DNA from: CAZNHL01 sp964572965
GTDB taxonomy: Bacteria > Bacteroidota > Bacteroidia > Cytophagales > UBA9547
Direction: 5' to 3'
Length of the DNA stretch: 64,000 nucleotides
NCBI GenBank assembly: GCA_964572965.1
Contig: CAZNHL010000007.1
Span: 1 to 64,000, forward strand
Shown here: one piece after another, positions 40,443 to 48,545 of the stretch
How positions within the stretch are numbered: the stretch's first letter is position 1
How the letters are laid out: every line of letters begins with the position of its first letter
Position numbers and translations under genes: made by a program
The notes under the pieces: model-generated
What the model was told of the DNA's origin: nothing
Databases searched by the model: none
The model's input: the letters and a program-made list of their open reading frames with translations, nothing else

Positions 40443-42332
40443 ATGAAATCTCCGGATAAAGCTCCTTCAGAAAGCGTTTTGACAAGAAATCCGCTTACCG
40501 CATCTAAAAAAATATATGTTCAGGGGAAAATTCACGATATCAAAGTAGCGATGCGTGAAATAACACTGACAGATACAGTGCATAAGTTTTCGGCTGTAGA
40601 AAAAGTGGAAAAGAACCCGGCTCTGACAGTGTATGATACAAGTGGTCCATATACAGATCCGAATGTAGTAATAGACTTGAAAAAAGGGTTGCCTCGTTTG
40701 CGAGAGTCCTGGATCCTTGAACGTAAAGATGTTGAAGAACTTACAGAAATTTCTTCTGAATATGGTCGTGAACGTTTGGCAGACCAGTCATTAGATCACC
40801 TCCGTTTTGAACATATCCGTAATCCATACAAAGCTAAAACGGGAATGAACGTAAGCCAGATGCATTATGCTAAAAATGGCTTGATCACACCGGAAATGGA
40901 ATACATTGCTATTCGTGAAAACCAGCGTATTGATGAATACAACGAAGAGCTTAAAAATGAAAGAGGTGCTTTAGGACATCAGCATGCCGGCCAGAATTTT
41001 GGTGCCAGCACACCTAAGTCTCATATCACTCCTGAATTCGTTCGTGATGAAGTGGCAATGGGGCGTGCTGTTATTCCAGCAAATATCAATCACCCGGAAA
41101 GTGAGCCAATGATTATCGGGCGTAACTTCCTCGTGAAAATCAATACAAATATCGGGAATTCTGCTGTAACTTCTTCTATAGAGGAGGAAGTGGAAAAAGC
41201 TGTGTGGTCTTGCCGTTGGGGGGGAGATACACTGATGGATCTTTCTACAGGTAAGAACATTCATGAAACACGTGAGTGGATCATTCGTAACTGTCCGGTT
41301 CCGGTTGGAACTGTGCCGATTTACCAGGCTTTAGAGAAAGTGAATGGTAAAGCAGAAGACCTTACCTGGGAAATTTTCCGTGATACATTAATTGAACAGG
41401 CGGAGCAAGGTGTAGATTACTTTACAATCCACGCAGGAGTGTTGTTGCGTTATGTACCACTTACTGCTAAGCGTGTAACAGGTATCGTTTCCCGTGGCGG
41501 TTCTATCATGGCAAAATGGTGTTTGGCACATCATAAAGAAAACTTCCTTTATACACATTTTGAAGAGATCTGTGAAATAATGAAGGCTTATGATGTTTGT
41601 TTCTCTTTAGGAGATGGATTACGTCCTGGTTCTATTGCAGATGCAAACGATGCTGCACAGTTTGGAGAATTGGAGACTCTCGGAGAATTAACTAAAATTG
41701 CCTGGAAGCATGATGTACAGGTGATGATTGAAGGGCCGGGGCACGTTCCTATGCATTTGATTAAAGAGAACATGGACAAGCAATTGAAAGAGTGTCACGA
41801 AGCTCCTTTCTATACTTTAGGCCCATTGACTACTGATATTGCTCCGGGTTATGACCACATCACATCTGCCATTGGTGCAGCTATGATCGGCTGGTTCGGT
41901 ACTGCAATGCTTTGTTACGTAACCCCAAAAGAGCACCTTGGTCTTCCTAATAAGAAAGATGTGAAAGATGGTGTAATTGCTTATAAAATTGCAGCACACG
42001 CAGCTGATTTAGCAAAAGGACATCCCGGAGCTCAATTAAGAGATAATGCTTTGTCTAAAGCACGTTTTGAATTTCGTTGGGATGACCAGTTTAACCTGTC
42101 TCTTGACCCTGATACAGCAAGAGAATTCCATGATGAAACATTGCCTGCAGAGGGAGCTAAAGTTGCTCACTTCTGTTCTATGTGTGGTCCGCATTTCTGT
42201 TCAATGAAAATTACACAGGATGTGCGTGATTATGCTGAGAAACAAGGCTTGAAGGAAGAAGAAGCTTTAGTGAAAGGTTTGGAAGAGAAATCTAAGCAAT
42301 TTGCAGAGAAGGGTAGCGAAATCTACTTGTAA
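40443..42332 (+). CDS. thiC: Phosphomethylpyrimidine synthase ThiC
   Basis: This radical SAM enzyme converts aminoimidazole ribotide to HMP-phosphate, the pyrimidine half of thiamine. 629 aa, normal length. The family body (GRNFLVKINTNIGNSAVTSS, HAGVLLRYVPLTAKRVTGI, SRGGSIMAKWC) leads to the C-terminal iron-sulfur motif CSMCGPHFCSMK (CxxCx4C). Second gene of the riboswitch-controlled unit, 72 bases after thiS. Confidence 0.98.
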   Translation: MKSPDKAPSESVLTRNPLTASKKIYVQGKIHDIKVAMREITLTDTVHKFSAVEKVEKNPALTVYDTSGPYTDPNVVIDLKKGLPRLRESWILERKDVEELTEISSEYGRERLADQSLDHLRFEHIRNPYKAKTGMNVSQMHYAKNGLITPEMEYIAIRENQRIDEYNEELKNERGALGHQHAGQNFGASTPKSHITPEFVRDEVAMGRAVIPANINHPESEPMIIGRNFLVKINTNIGNSAVTSSIEEEVEKAVWSCRWGGDTLMDLSTGKNIHETREWIIRNCPVPVGTVPIYQALEKVNGKAEDLTWEIFRDTLIEQAEQGVDYFTIHAGVLLRYVPLTAKRVTGIVSRGGSIMAKWCLAHHKENFLYTHFEEICEIMKAYDVCFSLGDGLRPGSIADANDAAQFGELETLGELTKIAWKHDVQVMIEGPGHVPMHLIKENMDKQLKECHEAPFYTLGPLTTDIAPGYDHITSAIGAAMIGWFGTAMLCYVTPKEHLGLPNKKDVKDGVIAYKIAAHAADLAKGHPGAQLRDNALSKARFEFRWDDQFNLSLDPDTAREFHDETLPAEGAKVAHFCSMCGPHFCSMKITQDVRDYAEKQGLKEEEALVKGLEEKSKQFAEKGSEIYL

Positions 42333-42346
42333 TAATGATAATCACG

Positions 42347-42377
42347 AAAGCACCAGGGCCTGGCTTTGGTGCTTTTC
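42347..42377 (+). terminator. Terminator after thiC
   Basis: AAAGCACCA (42347-42355) pairs with TGGTGCTTT (42367-42375), with inner AGGGCCTGGC and a T-rich tail. Confidence 0.7.
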
Positions 42378-42394
42378 TGTTTTAATAAAAAGTA

Positions 42395-42805
42395 ATGAAA
42401 GATTTTAAAAAGTATTTCCAGATTAATGCAACACCCGAAGAGGTGTATCAGGCCTTGACAGATCCGAGAGTTATTGTACTTTGGACAGGAGATGAAGTGT
42501 TGATGTCAGAAGAAGTAGGCTCTGAGTTTTCACTTTATGATGGTGATCTGACAGGAAAAAACCTTGAATTTGTTAAGAATAAGAAAATTGTTCAGCAATG
42601 GTATTTTGGCGAAGATGGGCCGGAGTCTATTGTAACGATCAAATTGCACGAAGATAAATACGGAACATCTGTAGAAGTTCGTCAGACTAATATTCCAGAC
42701 GAAGCTTTCGAAAATATAAGCGAAGGGTGGGATTTCGGTTATTTCGGCCCTTTACTTGATTTCTTTGAAGAAGATGGTTCTGCACCGGATCATTCTGAAG
42801 AATAA
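42395..42805 (+). CDS. START-like (SRPBCC/AHSA1) protein
   Basis: 136-aa soluble protein with KKYFQINATPEEVYQALTDP at the N-terminus, WTGDEVLMSEEVGSEFSLYD and IVQQWYF, hallmarks of the AHSA1-type helix-grip fold that binds hydrophobic ligands. The acidic C-terminus (FFEEDGSAPDHSEE) is distinctive. It has its own terminators on both sides, so its place inside the thiamine cluster may be accidental. Ligand unknown. Confidence 0.85.
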   Translation: MKDFKKYFQINATPEEVYQALTDPRVIVLWTGDEVLMSEEVGSEFSLYDGDLTGKNLEFVKNKKIVQQWYFGEDGPESIVTIKLHEDKYGTSVEVRQTNIPDEAFENISEGWDFGYFGPLLDFFEEDGSAPDHSEE

Positions 42806-42809
42806 ATTC

Positions 42810-42838
42810 AAAGAGGCTATAAAATAGCCTCTTTTTTT
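42810..42838 (+). terminator. Terminator after the START-like gene
   Basis: AAAGAGGCTA (42810-42819) and its complement (42825-42834) are followed by T-rich sequence. Confidence 0.9.
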
Positions 42839-42896
42839 GTCCTCATTTTTGTAAGAAACGTTATAGTAGTATTGTTTCTGATTTATTTCAGTATTT

Positions 42897-43523
42897 ATGG
42901 CTTTAGACTTAATACTTTTCACACCACCACAGACTCAGCCGGATGAGGTTACTACTATTTTAAGTTTACTGGATGCTGGTGTTGACAGGCTGCATGTACG
43001 TAAGCCTGAGATGGGCAAACAGGAGTTTTTAGATTACCTGAAACAAATTCCGGCGCGTTATTACCGGAAGGTAGTTATTCATTCTCATTATGATTTGATC
43101 GCCCAATATAACTTCGGAGGAATTCATTTAACAGGTACTTTTTTGAAGCAGGTTGAGGCAACTCTACTTAAAGAGCTTATTGCAAAAGCTAAAATGAGGA
43201 GGATTGATATAAGTACTTCCGTTCATTCTGTAGAAGAGTTGAGCACATTGCCCAATTATTATAAATACACATTTTTAAGTCCTGTATTTGATAGCATTTC
43301 CAAAAAAGATTACCCTCAGGGAATTGACCATGCTGCTGCAAAAGCATATTTAGGTGCACAGCCTGTGAGGAAAATCAAGGTTTACGCTTTAGGAGGAATT
43401 AATTCAGGAAACCTGTCATTAGTAAAAAGTACTGGATTTGACGGTGCCGCAATCTTAGGTGCCCTGTGGAATGCTGACGGAGATAAAAAAGCACTTTGGG
43501 AAGAAATAGTACAGCTTTCGTAA
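42897..43523 (+). CDS. ThiE/TenI-like protein
   Basis: 208-aa TIM-barrel protein of the ThiE/TenI group. GVDRLHVRKPEM, FGGIHLTG, YTFLSPVFDSISKKDYPQG and VYALGGINSGNL match the fold. The phosphate and diphosphate ligands of true ThiE (such as an IINDN loop) are replaced by IHSHYDL, so it resembles TenI thiazole tautomerase more than the ThiE at 44340. It may aromatise the thiazole; the assignment is tentative. Confidence 0.8.
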   Translation: MALDLILFTPPQTQPDEVTTILSLLDAGVDRLHVRKPEMGKQEFLDYLKQIPARYYRKVVIHSHYDLIAQYNFGGIHLTGTFLKQVEATLLKELIAKAKMRRIDISTSVHSVEELSTLPNYYKYTFLSPVFDSISKKDYPQGIDHAAAKAYLGAQPVRKIKVYALGGINSGNLSLVKSTGFDGAAILGALWNADGDKKALWEEIVQLS

Positions 43524-43568
43524 TCGTTTTCCTGTTTCTGTCTCACATTCATTATCTTTGCCATTGAT

Positions 43569-44336
43569 ATGGCGCAAATAAGACCTTATGTAATGACTAT
43601 TGCCGGTTTCGATCCTTCAGGAGGGGCTGGTGTTTTGGCTGATTGTAAAACTTTTGAACTGAATAAGGTTCACGGTTTAGGTGTCACTACAAGCATTACC
43701 TATCAGAATGAAGATACTTTTACCGGAGTAGATTGGTTAACACCGGAGCAGATTATTCGTCAGGCTGAATTACAGCTGGAAAAATACCGTATTGATTTTG
43801 TTAAAATCGGTTTGGTTCAAAACCTGGAAGTACTTGATGTACTTCTCTCATTTTTACTACAGGCCAATCCCAAAATGAAGATTGTCTGGGATCCGATTTT
43901 AAAGGCCAGTGCAGGGTTCGATTTTCATACAAACCTCAATCATGATTTGCTGCAATCCATTTACGAAAGGCTCTTTTTGATTACGCCTAATTGGAAAGAA
44001 ATACAACTATTGTTTCCGGAAACCGATCCTGTTGAAGCTGCACAAAACTTAGCGCAATATTGTATGGTTTATCTGAAAGGCGGGCATAATGAACAGGATT
44101 TGGGGCGAGATTACCTTTTTAAGCTTGAAAAGGACGGACAGGTAACTCAGCAGCCATTCAAAGCAAAGAGACTGGCAGAGTTTGCCAAGCATGGTTCCGG
44201 CTGTATACTTTCGTCTGCATTGACAGCAAATATTGCAAAAGGCTATCCATTAACAAAAGCTTGTCTGAAAGCAAAGGATTATACTTTACGTGTTATAGAA
44301 AGTAACAAAACGCTTTTGGGCTTTCATTTTAATTAA
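43569..44336 (+). CDS. thiD: Hydroxymethylpyrimidine/phosphomethylpyrimidine kinase
   Basis: ThiD phosphorylates HMP and HMP-P for coupling by ThiE. 255 aa, ribokinase fold. VMTIAGFDPSGGAGVLADCKTF is the family start. TSITYQNEDTF, VWDPILKASAG and the anion-hole region KHGSGCILSSALTANIAKG (catalytic Cys/Asp loop) follow. Four bases before thiE. TATCTTTG (43554-43561) just upstream is a possible separate -7 box. Confidence 0.95.
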   Translation: MAQIRPYVMTIAGFDPSGGAGVLADCKTFELNKVHGLGVTTSITYQNEDTFTGVDWLTPEQIIRQAELQLEKYRIDFVKIGLVQNLEVLDVLLSFLLQANPKMKIVWDPILKASAGFDFHTNLNHDLLQSIYERLFLITPNWKEIQLLFPETDPVEAAQNLAQYCMVYLKGGHNEQDLGRDYLFKLEKDGQVTQQPFKAKRLAEFAKHGSGCILSSALTANIAKGYPLTKACLKAKDYTLRVIESNKTLLGFHFN

Positions 44337-44339
44337 GTC

Positions 44340-44966
44340 ATGTTTATATCCAGATTACATTATATAACCCAGGATTTGGCTGCTAAGACGCATTGGGAGC
44401 AGGCTGCTATTGCCTGTGCCGGTGGAGCTGACTGGGTACAACTGCGTGTTAAGAATGCTTCAGAAGAGCAATGGAAAACAATAGCTCTTAAAACACAGGA
44501 GGTTTGTGTGAAGCATGGTGCAAAGTTGATTATTAATGATAATGCTGCTTTAGCACTGGAAATACTGGCAGATGGTGTGCACTTAGGGAAAACTGATATG
44601 TCTCCAAGAGATGCCCGGAACCTGTTGGGGGAGAACTTCATTATAGGAGGTACAGCCAATACATTTGAAGATGTACAGGCGTTGGCAGGCGCAAAGGTCG
44701 ATTATATTGGTTATGGACCTTATCGGTTTACCAGTACTAAAGAAAATTTAAGCCCTATTGTCGGATTAGAAGGGTATAAGAAACTAGTTCAGAGAATGAA
44801 ATCGGAAGGAATTGATATTCCTGTAATTGGTATAGGGGGAGTTAAAGAAATTGATGTGAAATTACTTCTTCAGGCAGGTTTATATGGTGTAGCGGTTTCT
44901 TCTGAGATTAACCTTGCTGAAGATGGGGCACAGGTAACTGCAAATTTTACAGCTTTACTTAAATAG
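44340..44966 (+). CDS. thiE: Thiamine-phosphate synthase
   Basis: ThiE joins HMP-PP and thiazole phosphate to thiamine monophosphate. 208-aa TIM barrel with WVQLRVKN, KLIINDNAALAL, ADGVHLGKTDMSP, DYIGYGPYRFTSTK and PVIGIGGV, all family motifs. Last gene of the thiamine cluster; a terminator follows at 44980. Confidence 0.95.
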   Translation: MFISRLHYITQDLAAKTHWEQAAIACAGGADWVQLRVKNASEEQWKTIALKTQEVCVKHGAKLIINDNAALALEILADGVHLGKTDMSPRDARNLLGENFIIGGTANTFEDVQALAGAKVDYIGYGPYRFTSTKENLSPIVGLEGYKKLVQRMKSEGIDIPVIGIGGVKEIDVKLLLQAGLYGVAVSSEINLAEDGAQVTANFTALLK

Positions 44967-44979
44967 ATTAAAGTATATA

Positions 44980-45015
44980 AAAAAGGCTTGATGATTAATT
45001 TCATCAAGCCTTTTT
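44980..45015. terminator. Bidirectional terminator after thiE
   Basis: Perfect 15-base arms (44980-44994, 45001-45015; AAAAAGGCTTGATGA and complement) lie between convergent genes. Confidence 0.92.
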
Positions 45016-45019
45016 CTTT

Positions 45020-45970
45020 TTAGAAGCTTGCCGATAAGCCAACTCCCAATACCGCTTTTTCCTGAATCCTAGGACCAATTACAGTACCATCAGATTGTGG
45101 AATGCTGATGTCATCGTCGTAGATGATAGTGTAGTTAAAGGTAGCGTTGATATATTTGTTGACTTTGAATACGAGTATGTTATCCCAGAAAATATCAATT
45201 TTATCAACAGTTTTATAATTCATGAAAAAATTGGCTTTACTGATGAAGTCAATATTCTGCATTACTTTAATATGCAAGCCTGTGTTCAGGTAGGCACCAA
45301 TCTCTGTTCTTATATTAGAGCCTTTGTCAACTCCGAATGCTCCTACGTTAGCCAATGCCTGGTCTAGTACATAGGTGTTTTTTATAGTGGCAGGTGATAA
45401 AACCGCAAAAAAAACTTCGCCAGGACGATATTCTAAACCGACAGATGCAACCCCATATGCAGGAGCCATGAAACGGGAGATCAGCGTTTTGTCTTCACGC
45501 TTGGTAGAATCGTTAATGCTATATTTATAACCGTCCGCAAATTGTGTCCTGAAATCAGCAAGGGCAGTGATATACCATGGTTTTTTGATTTCAAAACTAT
45601 AACGTGTTGTCAGGATAATACGGTCATCAGCTTTTTTTGTACTTCCGTTTATTTTAGAGATACCATAACCAAGTTCCAGGTAATTTCTCCATGAGTGCCT
45701 GTTTTTGGTATAGTTGGCATAAGTTACAAACTGAGTAAGAAGCGTTGTCGCATTTTGCCCCCCTGAAGCCCAGTTGGTAAAACTGGAGGTAGTATAGTTG
45801 GCGGTGATAGTCGTTCCTCTTTTCCAGGCTTTGGTTGAGTCAATTTCCTTAATAACCTTTGCGTCTAAAGCTGATTGTACATCTGCGTTATTGAACTGAC
45901 CGCTTTGCGCAAATGCGGAACTTGAAAGGAGTAGTAGCAGCATTGTCGCAATACTGTAAATCTTTTTCAT
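45020..45970 (-). CDS. DUF3078 outer-membrane protein
   Basis: 316 aa. Signal peptide MKKIYSIATMLLLLLSSSAFA. WKRGTTITANYTTSSFTNWA and SGGQNATTLL are the DUF3078 opening; about a dozen amphipathic strands follow and the protein ends in a Phe-terminated strand (GVGLSASF), as outer-membrane barrels do. Bacteroidota-specific family of unknown function. It appears monocistronic, its 3' end meeting the terminator of thiE. Confidence 0.88.
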   Translation of the reverse strand: MKKIYSIATMLLLLLSSSAFAQSGQFNNADVQSALDAKVIKEIDSTKAWKRGTTITANYTTSSFTNWASGGQNATTLLTQFVTYANYTKNRHSWRNYLELGYGISKINGSTKKADDRIILTTRYSFEIKKPWYITALADFRTQFADGYKYSINDSTKREDKTLISRFMAPAYGVASVGLEYRPGEVFFAVLSPATIKNTYVLDQALANVGAFGVDKGSNIRTEIGAYLNTGLHIKVMQNIDFISKANFFMNYKTVDKIDIFWDNILVFKVNKYINATFNYTIIYDDDISIPQSDGTVIGPRIQEKAVLGVGLSASF

Positions 45971-46055
45971 TGGTATTGATTTTTTTTAATAATAAGGACA
46001 AACTAATAGCTTGTAAGAAGTGCAGTCCTTAAAAATGAAGATTAATAATAAATTT

Positions 46056-46097
46056 AAATTGCGTAAAGCTTATAAACCCTAAAGCTTTACGCAATTT
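46056..46097. terminator. Hairpin terminator after mscL
   Basis: Perfect 16-base arms (46056-46071, 46082-46097; AAATTGCGTAAAGCTT and complement) with a 10-base loop, 6 bases past the mscL stop on the minus strand. Confidence 0.85.
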
Positions 46098-46103
46098 AAT
46101 AGT

Positions 46104-46493
46104 TTATTTTTTCAGAGAATCACGAATTTCTCTTAAAAGTAAAATTTCTTCAGATGGAGATGCTGGGGCAGGAGCCGGTGCCACCTCTTCTTTTCTCTTT
46201 TTGGCACTGTTAATTCCTTTAATAATAAGGAACAAAGCAAAAGCAACGATGATGAAAGATATAACCGTTGATACAAAGTTTCCATATTTTATGGCAGTTC
46301 CCGGGATTACCAGATCACTTAAATTAGCAAGATGTGCAGCTTTAAGTGCCGGAGTAAGTATTGTAGGAGTAATAATGTCATCTACAAGTGATGAAACAAT
46401 TTTGTTAAAAGCTCCTCCAATGACAACCCCGATAGCTAAATCTAGCACGCTGCCTTTCATGGCAAACTCTTTAAATTCAGAAATAAAAGACAT
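46104..46493 (-). CDS. mscL: Large-conductance mechanosensitive channel
   Basis: MscL opens under membrane tension to release solutes during osmotic downshock. 129 aa, with EFKEFAMKGSVLDLAIGVVIGGAFNKIV (quoted in part: FKEFAMKGSVLDLAIGVVIG) as TM1, a periplasmic loop, TM2 (about 70-90) and a C-terminal bundle ending SEEILLLREIRDSLK. An Ala/Pro-rich stretch (APAPAPAS) links TM2 to the bundle. Inner membrane pentamer. Confidence 0.96.
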   Translation of the reverse strand: MSFISEFKEFAMKGSVLDLAIGVVIGGAFNKIVSSLVDDIITPTILTPALKAAHLANLSDLVIPGTAIKYGNFVSTVISFIIVAFALFLIIKGINSAKKRKEEVAPAPAPASPSEEILLLREIRDSLKK

Positions 46494-46529
46494 ATTGTTA
46501 AAAATTTATTGTTTGATAAAAGTATATAA

Positions 46530-46982
46530 TTACTTGATAAATTCCCAGTTTGAAAAAGTTGCAGCCTGTCCTTTATAAATACCTTGATCGTTAATCAAGT
46601 TCCATACAGTTGTATTCAGGATATAAAAACGCTTGCCGGATTTTGAAACCCTGATCCCTTTGTAGTCATCTACAAACCCTGATTGGGTTACTTTACTCAT
46701 AAAAATATCTCTTTCTGATTGCAGTATCGGTTCTGCTGACAATCGGGAAGGAAGTTTGGTAAAGCTTTCAAAATCCAGCTCCCAAAGCTGTTGCGCTGTC
46801 TTGTTGGCATAATTAAATATCGGGTCGGTTTCTGTCCCGTGTGAAACAAGTGCGAAAGGGGCTTCATAGAGCAGGTTTGCTGCTTCCTCTATGCTGTTGT
46901 ATTCAAGAAGTTTTTTGTTAGTCCAATACTGAAATGAATTCAATAATAATTGGGTATGCTCAATTGTTAAATGCGTGTTCAT
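46530..46982 (-). CDS. MEKHLA-domain protein
   Basis: 150-aa soluble protein that is almost entirely a MEKHLA domain, a PAS-like fold: FALVSHGTETDPIFNYANKT, LPSRLSAEP, the YKGIRVSKSGKRFYI strand and VWNLINDQGIYKGQAATF. Bacterial members are stand-alone and of unknown role; a small ligand-binding sensor is plausible. It shares the orientation of its neighbours mscL and DUF4332, with a hairpin between it and the latter. Confidence 0.88.
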   Translation of the reverse strand: MNTHLTIEHTQLLLNSFQYWTNKKLLEYNSIEEAANLLYEAPFALVSHGTETDPIFNYANKTAQQLWELDFESFTKLPSRLSAEPILQSERDIFMSKVTQSGFVDDYKGIRVSKSGKRFYILNTTVWNLINDQGIYKGQAATFSNWEFIK

Positions 46983-46996
46983 TGTATAAAAAGTAA

Positions 46997-47024
46997 GAGG
47001 TCTCTTTGATATGGTGAGACCTCC
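46997..47024. terminator. Hairpin terminator after the DUF4332 gene
   Basis: GAGGTCTC (46997-47004) pairs with GAGACCTC (47016-47023), with T-rich flanks on both strands. Confidence 0.7.
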
Positions 47025-47032
47025 TTTTTTGT

Positions 47033-47440
47033 TTAGTAAGTGACTACAGCAGGAAGTTCTTTTGCCTGTCTGATATATTCGGTGACCTGGCCAAGTGAAG
47101 GTAAGCCGTTTGACAGGTTTTTAGTCTGATTTACTTCAATCAGCTTGTGATGTAAATTGTCAGCGTTGCGGTTTGCCAGTTCCTTTACAGTATCAACGCC
47201 TGCTGCTTTAAGGACTTCGGCAAATTGGCCTGCTACACCTTTAATGCGGAAAAGGTCAGCCATATTCACAAAATCAAGAATTGTACTTTCGTTTATACCG
47301 GTTTTTTCTGCTAGTTTTTTTCTTCCTGTTCGTGTGGCACCTTTTTCAAGAAGGTTTTCTACCGTTTTGATGTCGGCTTTGCCTAATTTTTCTAAATAAG
47401 AAGGGCCTATGCCTTCGATGTCTATAATACTGGTTGACAT
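47033..47440 (-). CDS. DUF4332 helix-hairpin-helix protein
   Basis: 135 aa. Two helix-hairpin-helix-like units (IEGIGPSYLEKLGKADIKTV, then IKGVAGQFAEVLKAAGVDTV) define DUF4332, related to non-specific DNA-binding HhH domains and to proteins linked with 50S L21-like annotations. It probably binds nucleic acid or a protein partner; no direct evidence. Cytoplasmic. Confidence 0.88.
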   Translation of the reverse strand: MSTSIIDIEGIGPSYLEKLGKADIKTVENLLEKGATRTGRKKLAEKTGINESTILDFVNMADLFRIKGVAGQFAEVLKAAGVDTVKELANRNADNLHHKLIEVNQTKNLSNGLPSLGQVTEYIRQAKELPAVVTY

Positions 47441-47522
47441 AAAAATAAAGCGTTTAAGTTAAACAAACTTTGAGTCAAATATTTGAAGTTATATTTCAAA
47501 ACGGAATAGTACTATAAAAGTT

Positions 47523-48539
47523 CTAAAGTTCTTTTATTTCCCATCTTGGCAGCGGCCCGGAGAGTTGACTCCCAAGCAGGCCGGCTTTAAATTTGAAGTG
47601 GGCAGTCATGGCAATCATGGCAGCATTGTCAGTACAATATTCAAACTGGGGTATATAAACATTCCAGCGGTATTTAACAGCCTCTTCTGCAAGCTGTTTC
47701 CTGAGCCATGAATTTGCCGAAACTCCGCCTGCAATAGCTATTTCCTTAATGTTTAATTCACGGGAAGCTTTTCTTAGCTTCTTTAATAGTATTTCAATCA
47801 GCGACGCCTGGATACTTGCACAAATATCGTCCAGGTTTTCCTGTACGAAATCGGGGTTGATTTTCGTTTGATCCTTCAGGAAATAAAGGAAAGCAGTTTT
47901 GATACCGCTGAAAGAGTAGGTAAGCCCCGGCATATCCACGTCCGGAAATTTAAAACGTTTGGGATCCCCTGTTTGGGCAGTTTTATCAAGCAGGGGGCCT
48001 CCTGGATATGGAAGGCCTAATAATTTGGCAGTTTTATCAAAAGCTTCTCCTACGGCATCATCCTGAGTTTCGCCGATTACCTCCATTGTAAGCGCGTCTT
48101 TTACAACAACAATCTGGGTATGTCCCCCGCTTACAGTAAGGCATAGAAATGGAAATTCAGGTTTTGGTTCATCAATAAAATGAGCCAAAATATGAGCTTG
48201 CATGTGATTTACCTCAATTAACGGTATATTTAATGCATAAGCGAAAGATTTGGCAAAAGAGCTTCCGACAAGCAGAGAACCTAAAAGTCCCGGACCGCGC
48301 GTATAAGCTACGGCAGAAAGTTGATTTTTGTTTATATTTGCTTTAGAAAGCGCTTCTGCTACTACAGGAATGATGTTTTGCTGATGAGCACGGGACGCTA
48401 ATTCGGGAACAACACCACCATATTTTTCGTGAACTGCCTGTGTGGCAACGACGTTAGATAAAATATGGCCATCAGATATTACTGACGCTGAGGTGTCGTC
48501 ACAGGAGGATTCTATGGCCAGGATTATAATTGAACTCAT
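47523..48539 (-). CDS. tsaD: tRNA threonylcarbamoyladenosine synthase subunit TsaD
   Basis: TsaD transfers the threonylcarbamoyl group to A37 of ANN-decoding tRNAs together with TsaB and TsaE. 338 aa from the ATG at 48539 (MSSIIILAIESSCDDTSAS); the frame stays open to 48674 but those residues are low-complexity and overlap tamB. The metal motif HMQAH, SGGHTQIV, GEAFDKTAKLLGLPYPGG and GGVSANSWLR are all present. It is divergent from tamB with only six bases between the two start codons. Confidence 0.96.
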   Translation of the reverse strand: MSSIIILAIESSCDDTSASVISDGHILSNVVATQAVHEKYGGVVPELASRAHQQNIIPVVAEALSKANINKNQLSAVAYTRGPGLLGSLLVGSSFAKSFAYALNIPLIEVNHMQAHILAHFIDEPKPEFPFLCLTVSGGHTQIVVVKDALTMEVIGETQDDAVGEAFDKTAKLLGLPYPGGPLLDKTAQTGDPKRFKFPDVDMPGLTYSFSGIKTAFLYFLKDQTKINPDFVQENLDDICASIQASLIEILLKKLRKASRELNIKEIAIAGGVSANSWLRKQLAEEAVKYRWNVYIPQFEYCTDNAAMIAMTAHFKFKAGLLGSQLSGPLPRWEIKEL

Positions 48540-48545
48540 CAGAAA

